Assembly: GCA_938084555.1 (NCBI GenBank)
Contig: CALKFR010000013.1
Location: 1 to 64,000 of the forward strand
From: an uncultured Flavobacteriaceae bacterium
GTDB lineage: Bacteria; Bacteroidota; Bacteroidia; Flavobacteriales; Flavobacteriaceae
Length of the DNA stretch: 64,000 nt
Reading direction: 5' to 3'
The notes under the pieces: model-generated
Told to the model about the DNA's origin: nothing
Databases searched by the model: none
The model's input: only the letters and a program-made list of their open reading frames with translations
Shown: positions 1-10,243 of the stretch, one piece after another
How the letters are laid out: the number at the start of each line of letters is the position of its first letter
Position numbering within the stretch: the stretch's first letter is position 1
Made by a program: the position numbers and the translations under genes

Positions 1-1
1 T

Positions 2-541
2 ATAGATTTTTATAAAAAATCAGTTCATGAAGACCCCTTTTTAGATAAAGGTTGGATTTTACTGACTGAAGCTTATTATGATCAAAAAGACTATCAAAAG
101 GCACTATATTATATTTCCAAAGCTTTAAAAATTGATGATTACAACGTTTTTTATTGGAAAAAGTATTCTGACATTAATATTAAATTAAATTCTTTTGAGG
201 AAGGAGTTAAAGGACTTGAAAAATGCCTAGAGTTAAATGATTGTTCATTAGAAATTTATACTGCTTTATCTGATTTGCTAATGTTTATTGGTGATTTTAA
301 TGCTGCATTTGAGGTATTAACTATAGCCCAAGACTCACATATAAATGCAGCTGAAATTGAATACCGACTTTCTGGAATATCTTTAGTTTTTGATAATGAA
401 AAACAGGGATTAACTCATTTATTAAACGGTTTAAAGATAGATTTTAATATGCACAAAGTTATGAAGGAGCTTTTTCCATCTGTATTAGTTAATACAAAAT
501 TCATAGAATTACTTTCTAATTATAAGAAGGCAATGGAGTAG
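2..541 (+). CDS. Tetratricopeptide-repeat protein, C-terminal part (5' end outside window)
   Basis: Frame open from base 2 (IDFYKKSVHEDPFLDKGWILLTEAYYDQKDYQKALYYISKALKID...) continuing into ORF 275..541; TPR-like helical repeats. Confidence 0.8.
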   Translation: MDFYKKSVHEDPFLDKGWILLTEAYYDQKDYQKALYYISKALKIDDYNVFYWKKYSDINIKLNSFEEGVKGLEKCLELNDCSLEIYTALSDLLMFIGDFNAAFEVLTIAQDSHINAAEIEYRLSGISLVFDNEKQGLTHLLNGLKIDFNMHKVMKELFPSVLVNTKFIELLSNYKKAME

Positions 542-583
542 TGAGCTTAGATTTCAAATATTCCTTTTTAAATTTAAATGATA

Positions 584-613
584 AAAAACTGAAAATATCT
601 TTCAGTTTTTTTT
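584..613 (+). terminator. Rho-independent terminator after TPR gene
   Basis: AAAACTGAAA-ATATC-TTTCAGTTTT followed by T-run. Confidence 0.7.
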
Positions 614-669
614 ATTTGTGGGTATATATTTACTTTTTCAAGTATATTCGTTAAGAAAATAAATTAATT

Positions 670-1593
670 ATGAAAAGATCCTTAAAAGATTATATAATCT
701 TGTCATTGAAAGGAATGGCAATGGGAGCTGCTGATGTTGTTCCGGGAGTTTCAGGAGGAACAATTGCTTTTATCTCCGGCATATATGAAGAATTATTAAA
801 CTCTATTAGTAGTTTTAACTTAAGCCTATTGTCTGTATTGAAAAAAGAGGGGTTCAATAAGGTTTGGAAGATGGTTAATGGTCCTTTTTTGTTAGCGCTT
901 CTTTTAGGAATTAGTATTAGTATTTTATCTTTTGCAAAGCTAATAGAGACCTTATTAGAAAAACATCCAATAGTCATTTGGTCTTTTTTCTTTGGCTTGG
1001 TATTAGCTAGCATAATTTATATAGGTAAGCAAATTACCAATTGGACTAAGCTTGGTGTTTTGTTTTTGATTCTTGGAGCTTTACTAGCTTTCTATATTAC
1101 TACATTAAACCCAATGATATTAGCAAATTCTTCACCTTGGTTTTTATTTTTTGCAGGTATGATAGCTATTTGTGCAATGATTTTACCTGGTATTTCAGGT
1201 TCTTTTATTTTGGTGCTTTTAGGAGCATATAAGCCTGTTTTAAATGCAATTAATACAAAAGATTTTTTCAATATAATTGTTTTTATGGCTGGAGCAGTTA
1301 TAGGATTATTAACTTTTTCTAGAGTTTTAAAATGGTTGTTTTCAACCTACAAAAATTATACTTTGGCAGTATTAATTGGTTTTATAACAGGTTCTTTAAA
1401 TAAAATTTGGCCATGGAAAGAAACCATTTCTTGGAGAACCAACTCTAAAGGAGTTGAGGTTGCATTTAATACATCAAGTATATCCCCTTTCTCATATGAA
1501 GGAGATTCCCAATTAATAATGGCTAGCTTGCTTGCAATAATTGGATTTTGCCTTATCTTATTATTAGAGAAATTAGCAATAAAAAAAGAGTAA
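670..1593 (+). CDS. DUF368 domain-containing membrane protein (copy 1)
   Basis: MGAADVVPGVSGGTIAFISGIYEELL motif and second PGISGSF motif, multiple TM segments. Confidence 0.9.
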   Translation: MKRSLKDYIILSLKGMAMGAADVVPGVSGGTIAFISGIYEELLNSISSFNLSLLSVLKKEGFNKVWKMVNGPFLLALLLGISISILSFAKLIETLLEKHPIVIWSFFFGLVLASIIYIGKQITNWTKLGVLFLILGALLAFYITTLNPMILANSSPWFLFFAGMIAICAMILPGISGSFILVLLGAYKPVLNAINTKDFFNIIVFMAGAVIGLLTFSRVLKWLFSTYKNYTLAVLIGFITGSLNKIWPWKETISWRTNSKGVEVAFNTSSISPFSYEGDSQLIMASLLAIIGFCLILLLEKLAIKKE

Positions 1594-2600
1594 TGCAGCA
1601 AGAAAGAAACTTCACAGAAAAATTAATTCTTTTTTTTAAAGGAATAATTATGGGAGCTGCAAATAAAGTCCCCGGGGTTTCAGGAGGAACGGTGTCTTTT
1701 GTGTTAGGCTTTTATGAGGAGTTAATTTATTCATTTCAAAAAGTAAATTTTAAAGCTTTTAAATTGATTTTTAATGGTAGATTTAGTAGCTTTTTTAAAT
1801 ACACAAATTCTCAGTTCATAGGTATCATTATTTCTGGAAGTGTGTTTAGTTACTTTACTGTTTCTCTTCTTTTAGATTTTTTATTAAAAAACTATGAACT
1901 ATACGTTTGGAGCTGGTTTTTTGGAATGATTATTGGCTCTATATATTATATAGCTAAAGATTTTGGTGTATGGAATTTGAGAAAGATTGTGTTTGTAACA
2001 ATTGGAATTGTTATTGGTTTAGGTATTAGTTTTCTTACACCTGCAAAAGAAAATGACAACCTTTGGTTTGTTTTTATTTGTGGAATTATTGGTGTTTCAG
2101 GAATGACTTTACCTGGGTTATCAGGCTCATTTATACTAATTTTATTAGGAAATTATGTATTATTATTAGTAGATTCCGTGAATGTTTTGTCTGGGGTTAT
2201 CAAAGATATAGTGTCATTTAATTTTGATTTTTTAAAAGACCCAATTAAAATATATTATTTAAAAATTATTGGAGTTTTTACTGGAGGTTCTGCTTTTGGA
2301 TTAGTTACCTTATCTCATGTTTTGGGTTATGTTTTAAAACGATGGCATCAAATTGTTAGTGCCATAATTATTGGTTTTATAACAGGGTCTTTAGGAATTG
2401 TTTGGCCATGGAAGGAAAAAATTTTTAAAATAGAAAATAAACAACTAGTGATAGATCAGAAGGGGAATCAAGTAATTGAAAATTATCATCGTTATCTTCC
2501 AGACATTAATGATTCAACAACTTGGTATGCTGTTTTTTATATTTTAATGGGGGTAAGCTTAATATTAGCAATAGATTATTATGGAAGGAAAATCAAATAA
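1593..2600 (+). CDS. DUF368 domain-containing membrane protein (copy 2)
   Basis: MGAANKVPGVSGGTVSFVLGFYEELI; start codon overlaps stop of copy 1 (TAATG). The ORF track start at 1548 is upstream of this likelier start. Confidence 0.88.
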   Translation: MQQERNFTEKLILFFKGIIMGAANKVPGVSGGTVSFVLGFYEELIYSFQKVNFKAFKLIFNGRFSSFFKYTNSQFIGIIISGSVFSYFTVSLLLDFLLKNYELYVWSWFFGMIIGSIYYIAKDFGVWNLRKIVFVTIGIVIGLGISFLTPAKENDNLWFVFICGIIGVSGMTLPGLSGSFILILLGNYVLLLVDSVNVLSGVIKDIVSFNFDFLKDPIKIYYLKIIGVFTGGSAFGLVTLSHVLGYVLKRWHQIVSAIIIGFITGSLGIVWPWKEKIFKIENKQLVIDQKGNQVIENYHRYLPDINDSTTWYAVFYILMGVSLILAIDYYGRKIK

Positions 2601-3339
2601 CATATTTTTTGGTCTACTAGGGAAGAATATCTCTTATTCTTTTTCTAAAAACTATTTTTCAAAAAAATTTATAAATCTTAAGTTGAACCATCATAAATAT
2701 GTAAATTTTGATATTGAAGATATACAAAATTTTCCCGAAATAGTTAGTAAGTATAAGACTTCTCTTAAAGGGTGTAATGTTACAATTCCTTTTAAGGAAT
2801 CTGTTTTTACCTACTTGGATGAGGTTGATGCTATAGCTAGTGAAATAGGAGCTGTAAATACAATTAAGGTCACAAATAAGGGAAGGTTAGTAGGGTATAA
2901 CACTGATGTTTTTGGTTTTGAAAACTCTTTATCTCCACTTTTAAAAACCCATCATACTAAAGCTTTAATTTTAGGAACTGGAGGGGCCTCCAAAGCTGTT
3001 TCATATGTCTTTGAAAAATTAAATATTGAATATTATAAAGTTTCTAGGAACCCTAATGATTCAAAACAAATATCGTATAGAGATATCACATTTGATTTAT
3101 TAAATAAATACACAATTATAGTTAATTGTTCACCATTAGGAACGTTTCCAAATATTAATGAAAAACCAAATATCCCCTACCAATTTTTGACCCATAATCA
3201 TTTATTGTACGATTTAATATATAATCCTGTTGAAACAGCATTTTTAATTGAAGGTAAAAAACGTGGAACTCAAGTGAAAAACGGGCTTGAAATGTTAGAG
3301 TTACAAGCAGAAGAATCTTGGAAAATATGGAATAAATAG
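2581..3339 (+). CDS. aroE: Shikimate dehydrogenase
   Basis: FGLLGKNISYSFSKNYF, GCNVTIPFKE, GAVNTI, LGTGGASKAV motifs. Confidence 0.93.
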   Translation: MEGKSNNIFFGLLGKNISYSFSKNYFSKKFINLKLNHHKYVNFDIEDIQNFPEIVSKYKTSLKGCNVTIPFKESVFTYLDEVDAIASEIGAVNTIKVTNKGRLVGYNTDVFGFENSLSPLLKTHHTKALILGTGGASKAVSYVFEKLNIEYYKVSRNPNDSKQISYRDITFDLLNKYTIIVNCSPLGTFPNINEKPNIPYQFLTHNHLLYDLIYNPVETAFLIEGKKRGTQVKNGLEMLELQAEESWKIWNK

Positions 3340-3427
3340 TTTTGAATCATTTTACGATTCTTTTGTTGTTTAATGAGACATTGTTATCTTTATACTTAAT
3401 ATTATAGGAACCTTAAACATTGTAGAT

Positions 3428-5446
3428 ATGTTAGAATCTAATGAAGATAAAATTAATGATAAAAAAATAACCAAAACAGATGACGACGCAGCTGAAATAA
3501 TAAATGTAAAAGTTGATGTTTCTGATCAAATCTCCGAAGAAAATAATACAGAATTAGAAATTGATAATGAAGTTTCAAAAGCTATCAGTACTGATAAAGT
3601 AACTGATAATCTAAAAGAGCCTGATACTCAAGAAAAATCCAATATCGAAAAAACTGAAGTAAATCAAGACGATGATGTTGTATTGAAAGAGAATGAAGAT
3701 AAGGATGAAATAAACGCTCAACAAGTTAAGCCTAATAAAGATATTGAAATCATAGCATACGATAGTTTAACTATTGAAGAACTAACAGAAGCTCTAGAAA
3801 AGCTAATAAATACTCAAAAAATACAACATATTAAATCTTCTGTGGAAGCAATTAAAAGTACTTTTAATACGAAGTTTGGATTACTTTTGGCAGAAAAAAA
3901 ATCAGTTTTTCTAGCGGAGGGAGGGAATTCAATTGACTTCCAATATTCTAGCCCAGTAAAGTCTAAATACAACAAGTTACTTTCAGAGTATAAAAAACAA
4001 AAAGATGTTTACTATTCCAACCTAGAAAAACAACTAAAAGATAATTTAGAAAAAAGATCACAGGTAATTGAAGATCTAAAAACTTTGATAGAAACTGCAG
4101 ATACAAAAACCATGTATAAGCACTTCAGAGATTTGCAAAATACATGGAGATCTATTGGTCCTGTTCCTAAAACAAAATACAATGATACCTGGAAAATTTA
4201 CCACCATCATGTAGAGCGCTTTTATGATTTATTACATTTGAGTAATGACTTTAGAGAATTAGATTTTAAGAATAATCTAGAAGAAAAATTGAAAATAATA
4301 GAGAAAGCAGAATTCTTAACTAAAATGCAAGATGTTAATGCTGCATTTAAAGAATTACAGGATTTACATAAAACTTGGAAAGAAGATATTGGTCCTGTAG
4401 CTCGAGAAATGAGAGATGATGTTTGGAATAAGTTTAGTGCAGTTACTAAAATCATACACGATAAAAGACACGAACATTTTAAAAGTATGAAATCTAAATA
4501 TGCTGAAATTATTGATGCAAAAATGTTAGTTATTGATGAAATTCTTTCCTACGACTCCTCCAAAAATAAGACACATAATGATTGGCAGAAAAGCATTAAA
4601 GATATAGATGCACTAAGAAAAAAATATTTTGATGCTGGTAAATTACCCTATTCAAAAAGCGAATCCATTTGGAAAAAGTTTAAAGATGCTACCAAGCAAT
4701 TTAATCAAGAAAAAAATAAGTTTTACAAACAGGAGAAAAAGTCACAACAACAAAATTTACAAGAAAAACTCGATCTGATAAAGTTAGCAGAATCTCTCAA
4801 GGATAGTGAGGAATGGGAGACTACAACTAATACTTTCAAGAAAATTCAATCTGATTGGAAAAAAATAGGACATGTTCCTAGGAAATTTTCAGACGATATT
4901 TGGAATAAATTTAAAACATCTTGTAATCATTATTTTGACCGTTATCACAATCAAAAAAATGCTTTAAGTAATGACCAAAAAGAAGTAATAGTTAAGAAAA
5001 CTGCCTTTTTGGAGAATTTAAAAGTTAATGATTATACAACAAAAGATACTGTAACAGATCTTATGAACAGTTGGAGTCAGTTTGGAGCTACACCAAGAGG
5101 GTCTAAAGCTGTTGATGTTAAATTTAATAAGATTGTAGATAGTATTTTGTCTAAACTTTCTCTAGATAAAAGTGAAATTGTTTTATTAAAATTTAAAAAT
5201 ATCATTAACGGATATCTAGCAAATAATGATATTAGAAAATTAGATTCTGAACTCATATTTATCAGAAAAAAAATTGACGAATCTGTTCGTGAAATTCAGC
5301 AATTAGAAAATAATTTGAGTTTCTTCTCAAATGCATCTGATGACAATCCTATGGTAAAAAGTGTTCATAAAAACATTGATACTTTTAAGAAAGGATTAAA
5401 AATTTGGAAAGCTAAATTAGCGTATTTAAGATCAGTAGATTATTAA
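3428..5446 (+). CDS. DUF349 domain-containing protein
   Basis: Repeated W..IG.VP......W..F segments typical of DUF349; acidic N-terminus. Confidence 0.88.
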   Translation: MLESNEDKINDKKITKTDDDAAEIINVKVDVSDQISEENNTELEIDNEVSKAISTDKVTDNLKEPDTQEKSNIEKTEVNQDDDVVLKENEDKDEINAQQVKPNKDIEIIAYDSLTIEELTEALEKLINTQKIQHIKSSVEAIKSTFNTKFGLLLAEKKSVFLAEGGNSIDFQYSSPVKSKYNKLLSEYKKQKDVYYSNLEKQLKDNLEKRSQVIEDLKTLIETADTKTMYKHFRDLQNTWRSIGPVPKTKYNDTWKIYHHHVERFYDLLHLSNDFRELDFKNNLEEKLKIIEKAEFLTKMQDVNAAFKELQDLHKTWKEDIGPVAREMRDDVWNKFSAVTKIIHDKRHEHFKSMKSKYAEIIDAKMLVIDEILSYDSSKNKTHNDWQKSIKDIDALRKKYFDAGKLPYSKSESIWKKFKDATKQFNQEKNKFYKQEKKSQQQNLQEKLDLIKLAESLKDSEEWETTTNTFKKIQSDWKKIGHVPRKFSDDIWNKFKTSCNHYFDRYHNQKNALSNDQKEVIVKKTAFLENLKVNDYTTKDTVTDLMNSWSQFGATPRGSKAVDVKFNKIVDSILSKLSLDKSEIVLLKFKNIINGYLANNDIRKLDSELIFIRKKIDESVREIQQLENNLSFFSNASDDNPMVKSVHKNIDTFKKGLKIWKAKLAYLRSVDY

Positions 5447-5462
5447 TTTAAATCAAAAAAAA

Positions 5463-5488
5463 ACTCAGACTTTAGTCTGAGTTTTTTT
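5463..5488. terminator. Bidirectional terminator between convergent genes
   Basis: ACTCAGAC-TTTA-GTCTGAGT with A-run 5' and T-run 3'. Confidence 0.8.
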
Positions 5489-5501
5489 AGATTAATAATT
5501 T

Positions 5502-6275
5502 TTAAGCAAAAAGACTATCAATTTTTTCTTTTTCTTCAGCAGCTAAATCTGCATCAATAAGTATACGCCCACTGTGTTCATCAATTGTAATTTTTTTTCT
5601 GTTTGCAATCTCTAACTGAATTTGTGGAGGTATTGTAAAGAATGATCCACCGGAGGCACCACGTTCAATAGATACAACAGCTAATCCGTTTTTTACTTTA
5701 TTTCTGATTCTTGTGTAGGCTGTTAATAAATGATTATCAATAGAAGCTGAAAATTCTTTTGATTTATCTAGCAACAGCTTTTCTTCTTTTTCAGTTTCTT
5801 TCAATATTGAATTTAATTCACCTTTTTTGTGATCTAAGTGAACTTGTTGTTTATCTAATTTTTCTTTAGTTACAGCTATAATTTCATTTTTTTGTTCAAT
5901 TTTAGCTTGAAATTCCTTAATGCGTTTTTCAGATAATTGAATCTCTAATTCTTGATATTCAGTTTCCTTTGCTAAAGAGTCAAATTCTCTATTATTTCTA
6001 ACATTCTTTTGTTGCTCTTCATATTTTTTCATTAAAATAATAGATTCCTCAATGGCTAGTTTCTTATTATTAATGTCTGTTTCTAAGTTTGAAACGTCTT
6101 CAGTTAAGTTAGAAATTCTAGTATTTAAACCTGTTACTTCATCTTGTAAGTCTTCAACCTCCAAAGGTAATTCACCTCTTACATTTCTTATTTCATCTAT
6201 TCTAGAATCAATTAATTGTAAGTCATAGAGTGCTCTTAACTTTTCTTCTACAGTAACTTCTTTCTTCTTTGCCAT
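5502..6275 (-). CDS. Coiled-coil protein of the C4-type zinc-ribbon family (cysteines absent)
   Basis: LYDLQLIDSRIDEI... long coiled coil, C-terminal DEHSGRILID; paired with Nif3 gene. Confidence 0.8.
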   Translation of the reverse strand: MAKKKEVTVEEKLRALYDLQLIDSRIDEIRNVRGELPLEVEDLQDEVTGLNTRISNLTEDVSNLETDINNKKLAIEESIILMKKYEEQQKNVRNNREFDSLAKETEYQELEIQLSEKRIKEFQAKIEQKNEIIAVTKEKLDKQQVHLDHKKGELNSILKETEKEEKLLLDKSKEFSASIDNHLLTAYTRIRNKVKNGLAVVSIERGASGGSFFTIPPQIQLEIANRKKITIDEHSGRILIDADLAAEEKEKIDSLFA

Positions 6276-6277
6276 GT

Positions 6278-7063
6278 TTATAAATAATAAATTGGATTTG
6301 TACTTTTTTCTGATAAAATGATTGCAAAACTAGTGAATTTTTTTGTAAGATACTCAACCAAAAGGTTTTTTGTAAACTGTTCACTTTCATAATGCCCTAC
6401 ATCGATTAATAAGATTTTACCTTCAGCTTTAAAAAAATCATGATACTTAAAATCTGCACTAATATAAACATCTGCTTTTTTTTGTATTGCATTAGAAATA
6501 GCAAAACTTCCAGATCCTCCAAGAACTGCAACTTTTTTCAAAGATTTTCCAATTTTACTAGAAAAACGAATTCCGTTTGTCTTGAAAGTTTTTTTTGTAA
6601 ACTCTAAAAAATTATCCTCTTCCATAGGTTCTGGTAAATCTCCTATCATTCCCATTCCAATATTTTCATCCTCTTTTGGAACTAATATGTTGTAGTTTTT
6701 TAATCCTAATACTTCACACATTTTGGCACTTACACCAACATTACTATTATCTAAAGCAGTATGGGTAGCATAAATAGCAATGTTGTTTTGTATGGCTTTT
6801 AATACAACCTTTTCAACATAGGAGTTTCCATTTATTTTTTTCAAACCACTAAAAATTATAGGATGAAAGCTTACAATTAAATTGCATTTTTTATTAATAG
6901 CTTCATCAACGGTCTCTTCTAAGGTATCTAGAGTAACTAAAACTCCCTTAACAACAGTAGTTTCATTTCCAATCAATAAACCTACATTGTCAAAATCTTC
7001 CGCTTGGTGTAATGGAGCTATTTTTTCTATATAGTCAGTCACGTTTTTTATGGTCATATTCAT
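6278..7063 (-). CDS. Nif3-like dinuclear metal centre protein (YbgI/NIF3 family)
   Basis: HQAEDFDNVGLLIGN, SFHPIIFSGLKKI, YATHTALDN, DVGHYESEQ motifs. Confidence 0.9.
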   Translation of the reverse strand: MNMTIKNVTDYIEKIAPLHQAEDFDNVGLLIGNETTVVKGVLVTLDTLEETVDEAINKKCNLIVSFHPIIFSGLKKINGNSYVEKVVLKAIQNNIAIYATHTALDNSNVGVSAKMCEVLGLKNYNILVPKEDENIGMGMIGDLPEPMEEDNFLEFTKKTFKTNGIRFSSKIGKSLKKVAVLGGSGSFAISNAIQKKADVYISADFKYHDFFKAEGKILLIDVGHYESEQFTKNLLVEYLTKKFTSFAIILSEKSTNPIYYL

Positions 7064-7290
7064 CTTATTAATTAAGGATATTTCGTTGAAATTTTTATTT
7101 TTAAAAATAAAATACTATTGTAAACTTATGAAAGTTAAATTAACATTCTCAAAGTTACTATTTTAATTGAAAAATGTTTGAAATACTTTTCTTACTTTTT
7201 CTGATAAGCTGAATAAAAACTGAAGAAAAATTTTATTGTATTTTCGTGCTAATATCACATTTTCAAAATTTATCATTTAAAAAATAAGTT

Positions 7291-8307
7291 GTGGGTATAC
7301 TTCGTTTTTTATTATTTCCATTATCACTCTTATATAATTTAGTTACGCATGTTCGTAATTATTTTTATGACCTTGGATTCTTTAAATCAGTAAATTTTGA
7401 TATTCCAATCATTGCAGTTGGAAACTTAAGTGTTGGAGGAACAGGAAAAACACCTCAGATAGAATATTTGATTAGACTTTTGCAAAACAATTATAAAACA
7501 GCAGTACTAAGTAGAGGTTATAAAAGAAATACTAAGGGTTTTATTTTGTTAAATAATACTCATACTTCAGATGATGTTGGTGATGAACCGTTACAGTTTT
7601 TTAAAAAGTTTCCAAAAATACATGTAGCAGTTGATGAAAATCGTGTGAATGGTATTCAAGAGTTGAAGCAAAAAAAATCTATTGATCTTGTTTTGTTGGA
7701 TGATGCATTTCAACATAGGAAAGTTAAGGCAGATTGTTATATTTTATTGACCAAATATGAAGATTTATATACAGATGATTTTGTACTCCCTACCGGTAAT
7801 CTTCGTGAAAATAAAAAAGGAGCAAAAAGAGCCCATATTATTGTAGTGACCAAGTGCCCAACTAATCTATCAAAAGAAAAAAAACAGGAAGTAAAAAGAA
7901 AATTAAATGCAAGTTCAGAACAATATGTATTTTTTTCTAACATTAGCTACCATAAAAAAACATTGGGAAAACTTAATATTCCTACTGAGGCATTAAGTGA
8001 TTATGAAATACTATTACTTACAGGTATTGCTAATCCAACACCGTTAGTTTCATTCTTAAAAGAAAAGGGAAGTAAAACTCATCACCTAAAATATTCTGAT
8101 CATCATCACTTTACTAAAAAAGAAATTGATACCATAACCGCAAAGTATGATTCGATAAGCACCGAGAAGAAAATACTTTTAACTACTGAAAAAGATTATA
8201 TGAGATTGTCTGCCAAGATTTCTCCTCTGAGTTATCTAGAGATGTCTACCAAGTTTGAAGATGGCGATAATCAGTTTAATACTGTAGTAAAATCCTTTTT
8301 TAAATAA
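7291..8307 (+). CDS. lpxK: Tetraacyldisaccharide 4'-kinase (GTG start)
   Basis: VGNLSVGGTGKTPQIEYLI P-loop, LLDDAFQHRKV motif. Confidence 0.93.
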   Translation: MGILRFLLFPLSLLYNLVTHVRNYFYDLGFFKSVNFDIPIIAVGNLSVGGTGKTPQIEYLIRLLQNNYKTAVLSRGYKRNTKGFILLNNTHTSDDVGDEPLQFFKKFPKIHVAVDENRVNGIQELKQKKSIDLVLLDDAFQHRKVKADCYILLTKYEDLYTDDFVLPTGNLRENKKGAKRAHIIVVTKCPTNLSKEKKQEVKRKLNASSEQYVFFSNISYHKKTLGKLNIPTEALSDYEILLLTGIANPTPLVSFLKEKGSKTHHLKYSDHHHFTKKEIDTITAKYDSISTEKKILLTTEKDYMRLSAKISPLSYLEMSTKFEDGDNQFNTVVKSFFK

Positions 8308-8380
8308 TAATTATTTATTTGTAAAAGGATCCTTGAGTGAATTTTAAGATCTAGAAAAGTAAGGCCTATTCACCTTTTTG

Positions 8381-8869
8381 CTACTTGTGGTTTTTAGGGA
8401 ATTCAACTAATATTGTAGCTCCTTTTTTTATGTCTTTCCAGTTCTTTTCATTAAATTGAATACCAATTACACCACTTGTACTAACATGATTGATTGGTTT
8501 ACTTCCAAATTTATTAACAAAAGTATTAATGCCATGGTCATGACTAAAAATTATAGCTGAATCAAAACTGTTATCGAGAGCCTTTACAGTTTTCACCAGG
8601 TATCCATCACTGAAGCTGTACAATTCTTTTTTAATTTTAAGGTTAGAAAGTGGATAATTGAAATTCTGACAAAATATAACGCTAGTGTGGAGTGCTCTGT
8701 TAGCTACACTAGAAATAAATACATCAGGTTTGTTAATTTCTTTAGACAGAAACTTAGACATCAAATGGGCATCTTTGATTCCCCTTTTCTTGAGAGGTCT
8801 ATCTATATCATCTACACCTTGATATTCCCAAGAGGATTTTGCATGTCTAACTATGTATAATGTTTTCAC
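8381..8869 (-). CDS. SixA-like histidine phosphatase family protein
   Basis: MKTLYIVRHAKSSWE (RHAKS) and FSHDHGIN motifs. Confidence 0.88.
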   Translation of the reverse strand: MKTLYIVRHAKSSWEYQGVDDIDRPLKKRGIKDAHLMSKFLSKEINKPDVFISSVANRALHTSVIFCQNFNYPLSNLKIKKELYSFSDGYLVKTVKALDNSFDSAIIFSHDHGINTFVNKFGSKPINHVSTSGVIGIQFNEKNWKDIKKGATILVEFPKNHK

Positions 8870-8901
8870 ACAGTGATTGTTTAGTTAAGTAAATATAAAA
8901 A

Positions 8902-9549
8902 TTAAGGTTCTAATCTCTCAATTTTCCATGATAAATCTTCTTTTAAAGAGTAAAGAATTCGATCGTGCATTCTATTGGGTCTTCCTTGCCAAAATTCAAT
9001 AGTTATTGGTTTTACCATGAAACCACCCCAATGAGGAGGTCTAGTTATTTTTTTTCCTTTAAACTTTTCTTCAAATTTTTTAAGATTTTTTTCTAAAATA
9101 TCTCTTGATTTTACAACAGTGCTTTGATTAGATGCCCATGCTCCAAGCTTACTTCCATCAGGTCTAGATTCAAAATATTCATCAGATAAATTTTCTGGTA
9201 GTTTTTTAGCGTTACCCTTAATAATAATTTGTTGTTCTAAAGCTGGCCAAAAAAAAGATAAACAGACATGATTATTTTCCTGAATAGCTTTTCCTTTCTC
9301 AGAATTATAATTAGTATAAAAAATAAAACCCTCCAAGGTGTATTTCTTTAGGAGTACGATTCTACTTTTTGGATAATTATCTTTATCAATGGTACTCAGA
9401 GATACTGCATTTGTTTCCTCTACAGTATTTGATGCATCGGCATTTAAAAACCACTTCTGAAATAATTCTAAGGGGTTTTCTGGGCAATTACTTTCTAACA
9501 ACTGATGTTTCTCATAGGATTTTCTGTAGTAACTTAGATCTTTTGACAT
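8902..9549 (-). CDS. pdxH: Pyridoxamine 5'-phosphate oxidase
   Basis: SRIVLLKKYTLEGFIFYTNYNSEKG, WGGFMVKPITIEFWQGRPNRMHDR, WKIERLEP C-terminus. Confidence 0.95.
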   Translation of the reverse strand: MSKDLSYYRKSYEKHQLLESNCPENPLELFQKWFLNADASNTVEETNAVSLSTIDKDNYPKSRIVLLKKYTLEGFIFYTNYNSEKGKAIQENNHVCLSFFWPALEQQIIIKGNAKKLPENLSDEYFESRPDGSKLGAWASNQSTVVKSRDILEKNLKKFEEKFKGKKITRPPHWGGFMVKPITIEFWQGRPNRMHDRILYSLKEDLSWKIERLEP

Positions 9550-9628
9550 TAGATAATATTTATGTAGGTAAAAATACGAAGGATTTTATGACTCAAAAGA
9601 AAATAATAATAAAAGATTTTAAAGGATC

Positions 9629-10243
9629 TCAGACTTTCTTTTGCTGAATTCCAAAATATAAAATGATATACCCAATCAAAACAATAGTATGAAACAACGT
9701 ACTATTGTTTATTAAATCTGATGCACTTATTTTGGTTACTTGAACAATTGTTCCAAGAGTCATTATTAGAAAGAAAAGTGAAAAATATTGTTCTCTTTTT
9801 CCGTTTTTTAAGTTGAGTACATTCATAATAAAAAAGAAAAATAAAATTGGGGCATAATTTCCAATTACCAACATAAAATTATTAACATAACAAGTGGCTA
9901 ATACAAAACCAACAAGCTGAATATAACTAATAATAGTTAGTACGTATGCGGTTTTACCTTTAGTAAATACTTTGATGGTATAATTAAAAATACAAAAAGT
10001 TCCACCTGCAGCAAATATGAAGGTTAAAAGCCTTGGGTAATAACTTTGATTTAAAGGCTCAAAAAAACCATGATTAAGACCTCCCATAAAAGCAGATAGG
10101 CCTATAAATAAAATAAAAAAACCTAGTGAGTTATCTGGAGATTTATTGGTCTTACCGTTTCCCAATGTTAATCCAGCAAGAAATAAACAAACGATGGAAA
10201 GTGCAAAATCTGATATTGAAACTAATTCTAATGCATTAATCAT
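9629..10243 (-). CDS. Multi-TM hypothetical membrane protein (DUF6962-like)
   Basis: About six hydrophobic segments; GLNHGFF and LFHTIVLIGY motifs; 4-nt overlap with upstream symporter gene. Confidence 0.65.
   Translation of the reverse strand: MINALELVSISDFALSIVCLFLAGLTLGNGKTNKSPDNSLGFFILFIGLSAFMGGLNHGFFEPLNQSYYPRLLTFIFAAGGTFCIFNYTIKVFTKGKTAYVLTIISYIQLVGFVLATCYVNNFMLVIGNYAPILFFFFIMNVLNLKNGKREQYFSLFFLIMTLGTIVQVTKISASDLINNSTLFHTIVLIGYIILYFGIQQKKV

Noticed and set aside
690-1601. Minus-strand ORFs 690..1013 and 1356..1601
   Set aside because: Antisense to the DUF368 gene, no recognisable domain or promoter
7064-7290. Longer AT-rich intergenic gaps (7064-7290, 27088-27243, 34951-35121) considered as ncRNA/tRNA loci
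   Set aside because: No cloverleaf, TTCGA-type T-loop or strong extended hairpin visible; composition simply AT-rich promoter DNA
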